Shown: piece after piece, positions 9,163 to 18,327 of the stretch
Numbering within the stretch: position 1 is the first letter of the stretch
Layout: each line of letters starts with the position of its first letter
NCBI GenBank assembly: GCA_045106555.1
Contig: JBGCET010000020.1
Location: 1-64,000, forward strand
Reading direction: 5' to 3'
From: JANQOZ01 sp045106555
GTDB lineage: Bacteria; Pseudomonadota; Gammaproteobacteria; Xanthomonadales; SZUA-38
Length of the DNA stretch: 64,000 nucleotides
Made by a program: the position numbers and the translations under genes
Notes under the pieces: model-generated
The model's database searches: none
The model's input: only the letters and a program-made list of their open reading frames with translations
What the model was told of the DNA's origin: nothing

Positions 9163-9837
9163 ATGAACAAAACCCCCATAACTTCAACATTGGCGTTCGC
9201 GGCCGCGCTGTCGTTCAGCATTTCTGCGTGTACCACAGTCAATCCGTACACCCGGGAAGAGCAGACCGCCAAAGCCACCAGCGGCGCAGCGATTGGCGCT
9301 GCGGCCGGCGCAGTGGTTGGGCTGCTCAGTGGAGACAGCAGTCGCGACCGTCGTAAGCGGGCCCTGATTGGTGCCGGCGTGGGCGCTCTGGCGGGTGGGT
9401 CTATCGGCTATTACATGGACGTACAGGAAGCCAAATTGCGCCAGCGTCTGGAGGGCTCTGGTGTGTCGGTGTCCCGTAACGGCAACGAAATTATTCTCAA
9501 TATGCCCAGCAATATCACCTTTGATGTGGATCGGGCAGACCTGCAGCCCGGCTTCGGTGACGTGCTGGACTCGGTGGCCATTGTGCTCGATGAATACGAT
9601 CAAACCCTGGTGGAAGTGACCGGTCATACCGATTCCAGTGGCGGTGACAGCTATAACCAGCTGCTGTCGGAGCGCCGTGCCGACTCGGTGGGCAACTACC
9701 TGATGCGCGCCGGCGTTATGCCGCGCCGGGTGGCTACTGCCGGATATGGCGAACGTTACCCCATCGCCAGCAACACCCAAGCCTCTGGCAGAGCGGCTAA
9801 TCGCCGGGTGGAATTGACCTTGGTGCCGCTTTCCTGA
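9163..9837 (+). CDS. OmpA-family outer-membrane lipoprotein (YiaD-like)
   Basis: A 224-residue lipoprotein that probably anchors the outer membrane to peptidoglycan. A signal peptide ends in the lipobox SISAC with Cys23. It is followed by a glycine-zipper stretch (GAAIGAAAGAVVGLLSG and GAGVGALAGGSIGYYMD) that could insert in a membrane. The C-terminal OmpA domain (about residues 110-224) carries the peptidoglycan-binding motif TGHTDSSGG..YN..LSERRA and ends NRRVEL. The layout matches YiaD and similar OmpA/MotB-domain lipoproteins of gammaproteobacteria. The ATG start is preceded by GGAGATAGAACA. It stands alone, downstream of the terminator at 9037 and convergent with the DUF3429 gene. Confidence 0.92.
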   Translation: MNKTPITSTLAFAAALSFSISACTTVNPYTREEQTAKATSGAAIGAAAGAVVGLLSGDSSRDRRKRALIGAGVGALAGGSIGYYMDVQEAKLRQRLEGSGVSVSRNGNEIILNMPSNITFDVDRADLQPGFGDVLDSVAIVLDEYDQTLVEVTGHTDSSGGDSYNQLLSERRADSVGNYLMRAGVMPRRVATAGYGERYPIASNTQASGRAANRRVELTLVPLS

Positions 9838-9855
9838 AGGGGCGAGTCGTTTCGG

Positions 9856-10308
9856 TCACGTCAGGGCGAGCGTCAGGACGTGGGCAACAATGGCACCGAT
9901 GGATAACCGTAAGCGAAGGGCGGTGAGCCAGGTCATTTGCCCTCTCGCGGGCAGCAGCTGATCAACTGCTAGCGTCCCCACGTGGGCCGTTAACAGCCAG
10001 ATAATGGCGGACGCCGGGGCCAGCAGACAGCCAAACCACCCCGCCAGGCTGACAAAAATGCCAATCCACAGGTCTCTGCCCGACGGGGTGCTGGCCGCTG
10101 CGTTGACGCCCCACCGGATGCCACCCAAAAACGACAAGATCACCGCTGAGTAGGTGATAAACGCGTGTCGGACGTCCACCGCCAACACCTGGGTAACAGG
10201 GGCAATAGCCAAAGCAACAAACGGGATCAGACCCGCATAACCCAGGCTAATGGCAGTGGTCGGCGCGTTGTCGATGGGTGAAGGCGCAGTAGATGAGGGG
10301 GCTGGCAT
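9856..10308 (-). CDS. DUF3429 family membrane protein
   Basis: A 150-residue inner-membrane protein with four or five hydrophobic segments. GYAGLIPFVALAI and YSAVILSFLGGIRWG are the recognisable signatures of DUF3429, a proteobacterial family without a known function. The ATG start has AGAGA about seven bases upstream. It ends 18 bp from the convergent OmpA-type lipoprotein gene with no obvious terminator between them. Confidence 0.85.
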   Translation of the reverse strand: MPAPSSTAPSPIDNAPTTAISLGYAGLIPFVALAIAPVTQVLAVDVRHAFITYSAVILSFLGGIRWGVNAAASTPSGRDLWIGIFVSLAGWFGCLLAPASAIIWLLTAHVGTLAVDQLLPARGQMTWLTALRLRLSIGAIVAHVLTLALT

Positions 10309-10410
10309 GGAGATTCTCTTGAACGCAATGACGTCAATCTGCCATCGCGGATGTGAAAATCCCGCGGATGGCCGCTAAGTGTTAAGGCCCAACTCGGGTC
10401 TTGAGGTAAA

Positions 10411-10436
10411 AAAAAGGCCGCAAAAGCGGCCTTTTT
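10411..10436 (-). terminator. Terminator after the TorF-like porin gene
   Basis: GGCCGC and GCGGCC pair around an AAAA loop, extended by A and T tracts on both sides. It lies 20 bp beyond the stop of the porin gene in its direction of transcription; the symmetric tracts mean it could work both ways. Confidence 0.85.
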
Positions 10437-10455
10437 CGTGGGCAATAGCCCGGAT

Positions 10456-11172
10456 TTACAAGTCGAATTCCTTGGAATAACCCACAACAAATTTCACTTC
10501 GTCGTTGTCCAGTCCGTCGGGGCCGGCGTCGTCCAGGTCGGTGCCGGTCAGCTTGACCGTGAAGCCGTCTTTGGACAGGGAAATGCCGTACTCGAAGTAC
10601 CCTTCGGGCACGCCGTTAAACGCTTCGTTGAAGTCGCCGTCGTGGTAGCCCGCGTGCAGACCCAGTTCCAGTCCTTCGCGAATCTCCGTTGACCAGTCGC
10701 CGTAGGCATAGATGGTTTCGCCGAAACCGAAGTCTTGCCCAGGGGCTTCGTCCGCTTCGGTGTGGGCCAGAATGTTCAGGCCGAAGGTAAATGCGCCAAT
10801 GCCTACTGAGCCATAGACTTCAGCAAAATCGAACTCAGCTTCGTCGTCGTAGTTGAAGTAGAGATAGCCGAAGTCATAGGTGACGCCGCTAGCTTCAAAG
10901 GAGTAGCCCAAGTAAACGTCGTTCTCATAGGAGAATACATCGCCTGGCGCGTAGCTGACGTTAGAGATCCAGGTGCCAACATAAAAACCGTTGTCCCAAA
11001 CGTAGTCCATGCCGCCGGAGACAGCGACTTCGTTCTGGGTTTGGGTCAGTCCGCGCCAGATGTAGTTGCTGTCGATCGCGATATTGGCCGTAAAATCGTC
11101 CGCTGCGGCAGTCCCTGCCATCAGCAGCATGCCAGTCAGAGCCGGCAAAGTAAGTTTTCGTACAATGGTCAT
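10456..11172 (-). CDS. TorF-like putative outer-membrane porin
   Basis: A 238-residue exported beta-rich protein. The signal peptide ends GTAAADDF, and the mature N-terminus (FTANIAIDSNYIWRGLTQT) is the hallmark of the TorF/gcw_chp family of putative porins. Repeated alternating aromatic segments (GFYVGTWISNV, VTYDFGYLYFNY) fit an antiparallel beta barrel. The transported substrate is unknown. The ATG at 11172 was chosen over an upstream in-frame TTG/CTG region because AGGA lies eight bases ahead and the signal peptide begins there. The protein is strongly acidic, as expected for marine outer-membrane proteins. Confidence 0.88.
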   Translation of the reverse strand: MTIVRKLTLPALTGMLLMAGTAAADDFTANIAIDSNYIWRGLTQTQNEVAVSGGMDYVWDNGFYVGTWISNVSYAPGDVFSYENDVYLGYSFEASGVTYDFGYLYFNYDDEAEFDFAEVYGSVGIGAFTFGLNILAHTEADEAPGQDFGFGETIYAYGDWSTEIREGLELGLHAGYHDGDFNEAFNGVPEGYFEYGISLSKDGFTVKLTGTDLDDAGPDGLDNDEVKFVVGYSKEFDL

Positions 11173-11414
11173 CTTATTTCCTGCGTCTATTTGGTTATTA
11201 GTTAAGTGATCTACCGCCACCGGATCACAACGCAGCAATATTCAGGCCAACGTGCTTTCCCCCGGGAAATTGCGGAATTTCGCGGCGCTTAAGTCCATAA
11301 TTGCGCCAGGACGGAAGATTGCACCAACAATTGCACCAAAAATGGGCTTTTTGTCGCGAATTTTCGTTTCGAGACATTGTTTTACAGCTTTTTTCTAGAC
11401 ACGGGAGTCCTTCA

Positions 11415-11759
11415 ATGGACCAGGTATGGATTGCGCAAGTGGTGCTTTTACCTGTGCAGATTGGCTGGGCGGCCTTATATGGGTTTACCGGGCGCCTGTA
11501 TGGTCGGAGAGCTTTGGATGCGGTCGCTGTCGTGTTGGCGCTTGTGGTCTGGTTGCTGGTGACCGTCAAAGGTGGGCCCGCGTCTTTGGTTCACGGCGAA
11601 ATGTGGGCGGTTGTATTTACTACCACTGCGGCGTTTTTGGGATTTAACGGTGTCCTGGCGATGGCGGCCATTATTCGGCACCACTGGGCAGCTTCGCCTC
11701 GATTAGAAGCACCTGGTCAATCTCCCCAGCCGCATTCACAACATGGGACGTCGCGTTGA
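11415..11759 (+). CDS. Small three-helix membrane protein of unknown function
   Basis: A 114-residue protein with three hydrophobic segments (QVVLLPVQIGWAALYGF, VAVVLALVVWLLVTV, WAVVFTTTAAFLGFNGVLAM) and a hydrophilic tail. The ATG at 11415 follows GGGAG by seven bases, which favours it over the longer in-frame extension. I do not recognise a family. Its last 89 bp overlap the 3' end of the convergent Kelch-DUF5060 gene, so the tail sequence is constrained by both frames. Confidence 0.6.
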   Translation: MDQVWIAQVVLLPVQIGWAALYGFTGRLYGRRALDAVAVVLALVVWLLVTVKGGPASLVHGEMWAVVFTTTAAFLGFNGVLAMAAIIRHHWAASPRLEAPGQSPQPHSQHGTSR

Positions 11760-14541
11760 CGTCGATCTGACCGGGTTGTGCTGGGGTCATTTCGCCGCTG
11801 ATGGGATCAAAGCGGCGCAGAACATAACGGCGGAAATTCGACGTTAGCCGCAGTTCGACGGCCTCCCCGGCTGGTTGATAAACCACCCATTGAGTATCTG
11901 ACTGCAAACAATAGAGGCCTGAACTGACCATTCCCTCAGCACAGGGCGTCATCTCGAAGTATTGCAGGTGTTCAGTGAAAAAGTGATGCGCATGGCGGGT
12001 TTGCCGCCACAATTCGCCGCGTAGTCGCCAGTCTTCGCTGGTCAAATCGTTGGCGGGATACTGAGCGCCAAAATACCATTCAACGCCCGCACCTCCGGCC
12101 AACAGGTGTCCCCACAACGCGTGTCGGCGCAAACTGTCTCGGGTTGGATCATCCAGGTCTGGCGGCGCGCCGGTGTGCCATTGGCCAATTTCGTCCATGG
12201 TGATCAACCAGCGATGACCCGATTCGGTGGATTGTTTGATCCACTTTTTCGTTTCCTGATTGACGGTGGTTCGATCGGCCACTTGAAAGGACAGCCCGTC
12301 CAAGGCCTCAAACCCCAGCAGCGGCCCGAGGATGGCGTCCTTGTCCGCGGCCTCAGCATGGGTGTGCAGCAACACCGGGTGTTGATTAGGGTCGTGGGTT
12401 TTGAGAAACCGCGCCATGGCTTTTCGTTGGGCGGTGTTTTGCCCTTCAGGGCGCCAGTGCACTGGGCCGTTCTCTTCGCCAAGGTTCCAAATCAATCCGG
12501 GGTGGTGGGAAAATCGAGCAATCAGCTCCTGCAGGTATAGCGTGCGCTGCGGGCCCATGTCGCCTTCATCAAACAGCAGTTCATTCTCCGTTTCCTGGAG
12601 GACGATATGGAGCGCAATGCCGCGTTTCTGCATGTGGGAAAACACCCGGTTCCATTGTTCCAGGCGGGAAACGTCAAACCGTGAGAAATCATCGGGCGCG
12701 TGAAATGGCCAGACGTCTTTGCCATCACCATTGATGTTAAGCGTCAGGAAGTAGGCGGCGTTCAAGCCTTGATTAGCCAAATAATTGACGCCTCCTATCA
12801 GGGCTTTGCCGCGTTCTGTGCCCCAGGTTGGGTCACCGTCGCGCCAGTCTTTCAGGTGTGGCGAAAAGGTATGAAGCCTATCGCCCGCGGCCGCTTCGCC
12901 ATCGCGCAGGTTGCCGCGCATCCGATAGGTGCCATCAAAATCTGCATAGCCCAATAGATTTTCTGGGCTGTTGGTTCCCGCCTTTAACCAATGGCGATTG
13001 CTGCCGGCCAAAACGAAATGGCCGTTTTCTGCCCTTAAGGGGCCGCCTGCTCGGAAATCCGGAGCGAACTTGTCGCTGTCGGTCACTAGAAACTGTCCGC
13101 CCGGATTACTGATGCTGATTTGGCCGCCTGCCGGGGCCCGGTCGTCTACCGCTATGTTGCTGCCGTTGACTAAGGTTGCCTTGTAAGACCATTGACCTTT
13201 TTCATGGGGGGTAAAGCGCAGCTGCCAGGTGCCGCCGCTGTCGGCACCGGTATCGGCCGCTTCACCGTCCGCCGCGTAGTAACCCCGATAGATGCGCGTC
13301 TTATTATTGTGGGTCAGCGCCACATCAAGCCGATAGTTGAGAAAAGGGTTGTCTTCAGCGGTTTCGCTGCTGGGTGGCGCGGAAAAGTTGAGTGTTACCG
13401 GATGATGGCGTTTATACACAGGCATTGCAGCCTCGCTCTCAATGGTAGGCCCATGAATCACGCGGCTACGGGAAATACGTTCCAGTGACGTCAGCTCAGG
13501 TTCTCCGCCGCGGTCGCCAGCACCGGACGCGGTATAGACGTAATCACCGACAACGGCCATTCCGGTGCCGTGTCGCCCCCTGGTCAACGATGGTCCTGCA
13601 AACCACCGTCGCATGACTGGATCAAAAACCTCGACCTGGCTGTGGGCGGTTTTCTGGGTTCCGCTTTCTCCGCCGGCGATCACCAGACGCCCCCCTACCG
13701 CAATCGCCATATGCCCGGCACGGGGTGTTGGGAGCACATTGGCACTGTTGGCGGCTATCCATCGGTTGCTGGCGATGTCGTAGATATCACCCACGGCCTC
13801 GGTCAGCTCAAAATTCTTGCCGCTATCAAAGTGTGTCCGCCGCCCGCCTTGAATGAAAATCTGATTGCCAATTATCGCCCCCTGAACATGATCCCTGGCG
13901 GTGGGCGCGTCGGCCAATTCCGTCCATTGCCCGGACAGGGGGTCGTAGCGATCAAGCCAGGCCTGACTGCCTTCGCGGTGGCCGTTGGTGATGCCACCGG
14001 CAAGGTAAATCTGGCCGTTATGCACAACCGTTGCCGCCGCGCCGCGGCGGCGGCCTATGGGAATGGTGTGGCCAAACTGAAACGCATCACTGTGGGGGTC
14101 GTAAGTGAGGATGCGATCCAGAGGCTTCTCATTGGGCCACTGGCCAGTCATTGCGCCCACCAGATAAATGGTCTGATTCACCACTACCGCCTGAAAATGA
14201 TGGATTTCCACCGGCGGGACTGCGCCAGTGGTCCAACGCTTCGTTTCAGGATCAAAGACGTTGACGGGTTTAAGACCGCGGCCACCCAACAGGTATAAGC
14301 GGTTAGCAACACTGACGAGGGATGCCTCGTGTCGTGCCACTGGGTTGTTGGTGGTGGGCACTGTCTGCCATTGAGCATCCTCTTCCCGATGGTCGCTAAA
14401 ACCGGAGTGGGGCTGCAGCGAATGGGTGTTGCAACCTGTCAGCATGCACAAGGCCAGCAACAATAGTCTGAAATGCAGGGTGGCCTTACCCGGAGGGGCT
14501 GTGCATCCAGGTGGGGGGGAGTGCGTAATCATCGTGGGCAT
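11671..14541 (-). CDS. Kelch-repeat and DUF5060 glycosidase-like lipoprotein
   Basis: A 956-residue predicted surface or periplasmic lipoprotein: a hydrophobic leader ends in the lipobox LTGC. Next come about six Kelch blades (RLYLLGGRGL, TIYLVGAM, QIYLAGGITN, QIFIQGGRR, RLVIAGGESG, YVYTASGAG), then a DUF5060 beta-sandwich (near residues 395-500), then a TIM-barrel-like glycoside-hydrolase region. Candidate catalytic acids are Glu689/Glu690 in NLGEENG and Asp783/Glu784 in LITMDEIG; this is by analogy with retaining glycosidases and unproven. Start choice is weak: ATG at 14541 or 14532 are both possible, and no good ribosome site is seen. An even longer open frame continues upstream but has no export signal. 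The Kelch propeller in front of the hydrolase suggests a substrate- or partner-binding module. Confidence 0.85.
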   Translation of the reverse strand: MPTMITHSPPPGCTAPPGKATLHFRLLLLALCMLTGCNTHSLQPHSGFSDHREEDAQWQTVPTTNNPVARHEASLVSVANRLYLLGGRGLKPVNVFDPETKRWTTGAVPPVEIHHFQAVVVNQTIYLVGAMTGQWPNEKPLDRILTYDPHSDAFQFGHTIPIGRRRGAAATVVHNGQIYLAGGITNGHREGSQAWLDRYDPLSGQWTELADAPTARDHVQGAIIGNQIFIQGGRRTHFDSGKNFELTEAVGDIYDIASNRWIAANSANVLPTPRAGHMAIAVGGRLVIAGGESGTQKTAHSQVEVFDPVMRRWFAGPSLTRGRHGTGMAVVGDYVYTASGAGDRGGEPELTSLERISRSRVIHGPTIESEAAMPVYKRHHPVTLNFSAPPSSETAEDNPFLNYRLDVALTHNNKTRIYRGYYAADGEAADTGADSGGTWQLRFTPHEKGQWSYKATLVNGSNIAVDDRAPAGGQISISNPGGQFLVTDSDKFAPDFRAGGPLRAENGHFVLAGSNRHWLKAGTNSPENLLGYADFDGTYRMRGNLRDGEAAAGDRLHTFSPHLKDWRDGDPTWGTERGKALIGGVNYLANQGLNAAYFLTLNINGDGKDVWPFHAPDDFSRFDVSRLEQWNRVFSHMQKRGIALHIVLQETENELLFDEGDMGPQRTLYLQELIARFSHHPGLIWNLGEENGPVHWRPEGQNTAQRKAMARFLKTHDPNQHPVLLHTHAEAADKDAILGPLLGFEALDGLSFQVADRTTVNQETKKWIKQSTESGHRWLITMDEIGQWHTGAPPDLDDPTRDSLRRHALWGHLLAGGAGVEWYFGAQYPANDLTSEDWRLRGELWRQTRHAHHFFTEHLQYFEMTPCAEGMVSSGLYCLQSDTQWVVYQPAGEAVELRLTSNFRRYVLRRFDPISGEMTPAQPGQIDVNATSHVVNAAGEIDQVLLIEAKLPSGAE

Positions 14542-14743
14542 TTCCGCAAATCTAACAGCAAAGAGTAGTGTAATGACAACGCTGTCATTTATCGACAGTA
14601 GACGGCCAACGAACCCGTGAGGTAAATCTGGGCAATGACGGTTAAAGTGAACTACATTATGGGAAGGCAATAAAAATCCCTGTTTGTCGATGAGTCCCCT
14701 TGCGGCTCCGGCGACGATAGCGAAAAACTCAATGGAGAACCTC

Positions 14744-16942
14744 GTGGTAAAGCCAATACTTTGCATGTTGTTGTTCGCTCCGATAATCACGTCCGCCGCT
14801 ACAGTGTCCGGCACCGTGACCGACGCCATCAGTGGTTTACCCATTGAAGGTGCGACGGTAGGTATCACCGACCCGCAAGCGTATTTTGGGCAGCCCCTGG
14901 TGACCACATCGACTGATGTAGACGGCAACTACATGGTGACATTGACCGTTGATCCCGCCGGCCAACCTACCCAGTTTTTTGGCGGTGATCCGGCGGTTGT
15001 GACCGGTCAGGTGCTAATCGAGATCGTTGCGCCCATGCATGCTCCCCAGCGTGCCGGAGATACCCTGGACGCGGTTGATTGCTTTTGGTTCTGTGAGCTC
15101 AATCCAGATTTGTCCCCGGTTGTGGATGGCGCCCTTGCTATTGCTGATACCGACAATCTCGATCAGGACTTTGTCTTGAGCGCTGGTGCCACCATCAGCG
15201 GTTCGGTGACCAGTGCCTCCGGTGGGCCTCTTGCGGATGTGCCGGTCAATTTCTTCGGTGCTGAACCCTTTGAGGTGATCAGTGCTGCCACGTTTGTCAG
15301 CAGCACTGACGTGTCCGGTAACTACACGTCGGGCATTGCCTTTAAACCCGGCACTTACTTTGCCGGTGCGGGAAACCGTGGGGTGAATGGTGGGCCATTA
15401 CCGTACGGGAATTTTGTGTCCCAGGGGTTTGGAGGATTTACCTGTGAATTTCTGGCCTGTTTTGTTCGCGGTACCAATCCCATAGCGATTGCCGGATCGA
15501 CGCCCGCTTCCGGCATAGACTTTGCGTTGAATCCGGGTGGATTGTTCACCGGCGAATTGCTTTACGCTGACAGTGGGTTGCCTCTGGCCAGCCCGGACAC
15601 CGCGCTTATTCGCGTCTGGACGCCGGATGAAGGGCGTAACCTGGCTACCTTTTTTGTTAATAGCGATCGCTTTGGCGGACCCATAGATTCCAGTTTTCGC
15701 ATTGAAGGGCTGTCCGGAAGCTACATTATTGAAATTGATCCGGGTCCCTCCACGGAAACCAATTTGCTTCGCGTTCTGAACGATGGCTCTCGATGCCCGT
15801 TCTCGGGCTGCGACAGGGGCCAAGGCGTGCCGGTTACCCTTCTTCCTGGAAGCCCCGTGACACAGAACTTTTCTCTCGTGCGCGGAGGAAAGTTGACCGG
15901 CACGATGGTTGACGACGCGACAGGTTTAGGGATTGATGGTGGTTCTCAGCCAACCTTGGTGTTGCTAGATGCCATGGGGCGAACGGCCGGTGGTGCCATT
16001 GTGAACAGTGATGGCCAAATTATCACCGCTGACGGGGTCGCTCCTGGCGACTACCGGGTTACCACCGGAACCACGTTTTTCGCCAACAGCTTTAGTGGGC
16101 AAGGAAACGCGGAACGTTTGGGCGCGCCCTACATCGATCAAACCTTCATGGGGGTAGATTGCCCGGGCTTGGCGTGTGACTTTTCCGCCCCAGGTGCCGC
16201 TACTGTGACCATTACCGCCGGCGCCGTAACCTCCGGTATAGACTTCAGTTTGCGCCAGGGTTTCCAAATATCTGGAACGCTCACTGACTCGGTGAGCGGC
16301 GACCCGCTGGCTGGGCGCAATGTGGAAATTTTTACCCCGTCAGGCCAACGAGTGGCGCTGGAATTCTCCGCTGCGGACGGCTCGTATACGACCGGTGGAC
16401 TTCCTGACGGAAACTACCGAGTAGTGGTGAAAGATGGTGGCCGCGTGGTGCTGGGTAACTTTGGCAACAGTGGGCTTGGTTATTTCGGCAAGGTGTTTGG
16501 CAGCACGGGGGATTGTGTGCAAAATTTCTGTTCGGCCAGTTCCGGCAGCAACGTGGTTGTGGCCGGAGCCAACGTCACCGGTATCGATTTTTCCCTCACC
16601 CCGGGCCCTACCATTTCGGGTCAGGTTGTTGACACCGTGATTGGTTTGCCGGTGCTGCTAACCGTCGATGTGTTCAATGCCGGCGGGAGTTTGGTTGGCT
16701 CCTGGTCTACCGTCACTTCCCCAGATGCCACCTATACCACCGGGGCACTAACCGCAGGCACCTACACGCTGATACCGCGAACAACCAACACCTACAGCAT
16801 TGGTTCGCCCGCCACGGTGGTCAAAGGCGCATCGCCAACGCCCGGTACATTGTCCGTAGAAATAACCGATAGCAGCGTCAGCGTTCAGGCGCTGGGGGTG
16901 TTTCAGTCCTTGGTTTTTGGTTCAGGATTTGAAACCCTTTAA
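14744..16942 (+). CDS. Large secreted repeat protein with carboxypeptidase-regulatory-like domains
   Basis: A 732-residue exported protein made of at least four or five copies of a beta-sandwich repeat of the CarboxypepD_reg/Cna-B type. Each begins near (I/V)SG.V.D..(G/S)G.P(L/I) and has a D.DG.Y.T.G...G.Y segment. Another recurring piece is GIDFAL/GIDFSLR/GIDFSLTPG at the end of each unit, and paired Cys motifs recur (CFWFC, CEFLAC, CPFSGC, CPGLAC, CVQNFC), suggesting one disulfide loop per repeat. The start is taken as GTG at 14744, because GGAG lies six bases ahead and the product begins directly with a signal peptide (MVKPILCMLLFAPIITSAA); the ATG at 14732 has no such site. The C-terminus ends VFGSGFETL. 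Role unknown, perhaps adhesion or matrix. Confidence 0.82.
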   Translation: MVKPILCMLLFAPIITSAATVSGTVTDAISGLPIEGATVGITDPQAYFGQPLVTTSTDVDGNYMVTLTVDPAGQPTQFFGGDPAVVTGQVLIEIVAPMHAPQRAGDTLDAVDCFWFCELNPDLSPVVDGALAIADTDNLDQDFVLSAGATISGSVTSASGGPLADVPVNFFGAEPFEVISAATFVSSTDVSGNYTSGIAFKPGTYFAGAGNRGVNGGPLPYGNFVSQGFGGFTCEFLACFVRGTNPIAIAGSTPASGIDFALNPGGLFTGELLYADSGLPLASPDTALIRVWTPDEGRNLATFFVNSDRFGGPIDSSFRIEGLSGSYIIEIDPGPSTETNLLRVLNDGSRCPFSGCDRGQGVPVTLLPGSPVTQNFSLVRGGKLTGTMVDDATGLGIDGGSQPTLVLLDAMGRTAGGAIVNSDGQIITADGVAPGDYRVTTGTTFFANSFSGQGNAERLGAPYIDQTFMGVDCPGLACDFSAPGAATVTITAGAVTSGIDFSLRQGFQISGTLTDSVSGDPLAGRNVEIFTPSGQRVALEFSAADGSYTTGGLPDGNYRVVVKDGGRVVLGNFGNSGLGYFGKVFGSTGDCVQNFCSASSGSNVVVAGANVTGIDFSLTPGPTISGQVVDTVIGLPVLLTVDVFNAGGSLVGSWSTVTSPDATYTTGALTAGTYTLIPRTTNTYSIGSPATVVKGASPTPGTLSVEITDSSVSVQALGVFQSLVFGSGFETL

Positions 16943-16956
16943 ATTAACGTAGTGGG

Positions 16957-18327
16957 TCACTGGCCGTAAGCTTGTGCTGGTAACCAGGTCACCAGCGGGT
17001 CAAACAGGTAGATCAGGGCCAACCCCACAAGCTGCAAGGCAATGAACGGCAGCACGCCGCGGTAGATCGTCACCGCGGTGATGCTGGCTGGCGCAACGCC
17101 CTTCAAATAGAAAATGGCGAATCCCACCGGCGGCGTCAGAAAAGACGTTTGCAGGCATACGGCAAACAGCACGGTAAACCACACCAAATCAAATCCCAGC
17201 GCCTGAACCACGGGTGCCACCAGCGGCAGTACAATCAGCGAAATCTCGATCCAGTCCAGAAAAAAGCCCAGGAAAAATACGAAGGCCAATATGGCTATCA
17301 CTATCCCGTTGGGGCCCAGCGGAAGATCCAGCAGTGCGCCCTTAATCAGTTCGTCGCCGCCAAGTCCCCGCAGAACAAGAGAAAACGCCGTGGCGCCGAC
17401 AAATATGGCGAAAATAAACGCGGTTGTGGTGGTGGTCTGACGCAGCACCTGATCCAGCACCTGGCGGGTTAGCTGGCCTTTGGTGGCTGCCAGTACAGTT
17501 GCGCCAAAGGCCCCAATGCCCGCGGCTTCTGTGGGGGTAGCCAGGCCGAAAAAAATGCTCCCTAGCACGGCAAAAATTAACAGAGCTGGGGCAACAATAG
17601 CGGCGAGCACTGCCAACAGCGCCGGCAGGGTCACGGCCGTCGCGGTATCTGCCACCGGCGCACTGTCCGGTTTGAGTCTGGCAATGATGAGCAGATAGGC
17701 CACGTAAAGTGCCCCCAGCAAGAGCCCGGGAAACAGTGCGCCGAGAAACAGGTCGCCCACCGGCAGGGCGAGTCGGTCAGCCATCAAAACCAACATGATG
17801 CTCGGTGGAATTAAGATTCCCAGGGTGCCGACTGCGCAGACAGTGCCGCTGGCCAGTTCCTCGGAATACCCTTGTTTCAACATTACCGGCAGCCCCAGCA
17901 TGGCCAGCAAAACGACAGAGGCGCCGATAATTCCAGTGGTGGCCGCCAGCAGTACGCCAATGAGCGTGATTGTGATGGCCAGGCCGCCGCGGACACGGCC
18001 AAACAGCTGCGAAAGGCTGGTCATTAAATCCCGCGCAATGCCAGATTTCTCCAGCATCATTCCCATGTAAACGAATAAGGGAAGGGCAACCAGAACCCAG
18101 TTTTTCATAACCTCCCAGGTGCGGTTAACGCTCAGAGAGGTGTAGGCCCAATCCACCCCAATGACAAACCCCAGGTCGACTTCCAGCACGATGGCCAAAG
18201 CGGTAAAGGCGATTGCCAGTCCGCCCAGCACCCAGGCGACGGGGAAGCCGGTCAGAATCAGGCTGATAAAAGCCACAAACATGGCCAGTGACAACAGGTC
18301 GTTAATCGACACGATGTGGCCAGCCAA
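16957..18327 (-). CDS. dctM: TRAP transporter large permease subunit DctM
   Basis: A 456-residue integral membrane protein with about a dozen hydrophobic segments, the ion-coupled transport subunit of a tripartite ATP-independent periplasmic system. PLFVYMGMMLEKSGIARDL, GIIGASVVLLAMLGLPVM and GTLGILIPPSIMLVL are characteristic of DctM/SiaM-like large subunits. Its first 26 bp overlap the end of dctQ, so translation is likely coupled. Na+-coupled uptake of an organic acid is the family norm; the substrate is set by the DctP partner. It ends 14 bp from the stop of the convergent repeat protein. Confidence 0.93.
   Translation of the reverse strand: MAGHIVSINDLLSLAMFVAFISLILTGFPVAWVLGGLAIAFTALAIVLEVDLGFVIGVDWAYTSLSVNRTWEVMKNWVLVALPLFVYMGMMLEKSGIARDLMTSLSQLFGRVRGGLAITITLIGVLLAATTGIIGASVVLLAMLGLPVMLKQGYSEELASGTVCAVGTLGILIPPSIMLVLMADRLALPVGDLFLGALFPGLLLGALYVAYLLIIARLKPDSAPVADTATAVTLPALLAVLAAIVAPALLIFAVLGSIFFGLATPTEAAGIGAFGATVLAATKGQLTRQVLDQVLRQTTTTTAFIFAIFVGATAFSLVLRGLGGDELIKGALLDLPLGPNGIVIAILAFVFFLGFFLDWIEISLIVLPLVAPVVQALGFDLVWFTVLFAVCLQTSFLTPPVGFAIFYLKGVAPASITAVTIYRGVLPFIALQLVGLALIYLFDPLVTWLPAQAYGQ

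Noticed and set aside
11225..11569. 114-codon minus-strand frame upstream of the TorF-like gene
   Set aside because: Overlaps the small membrane protein on the other strand, is low-complexity at its start and shows no ribosome site.
13570..14298. 242-codon plus-strand frame
   Set aside because: Antisense to the Kelch region, where the minus-strand reading shows regular blades.
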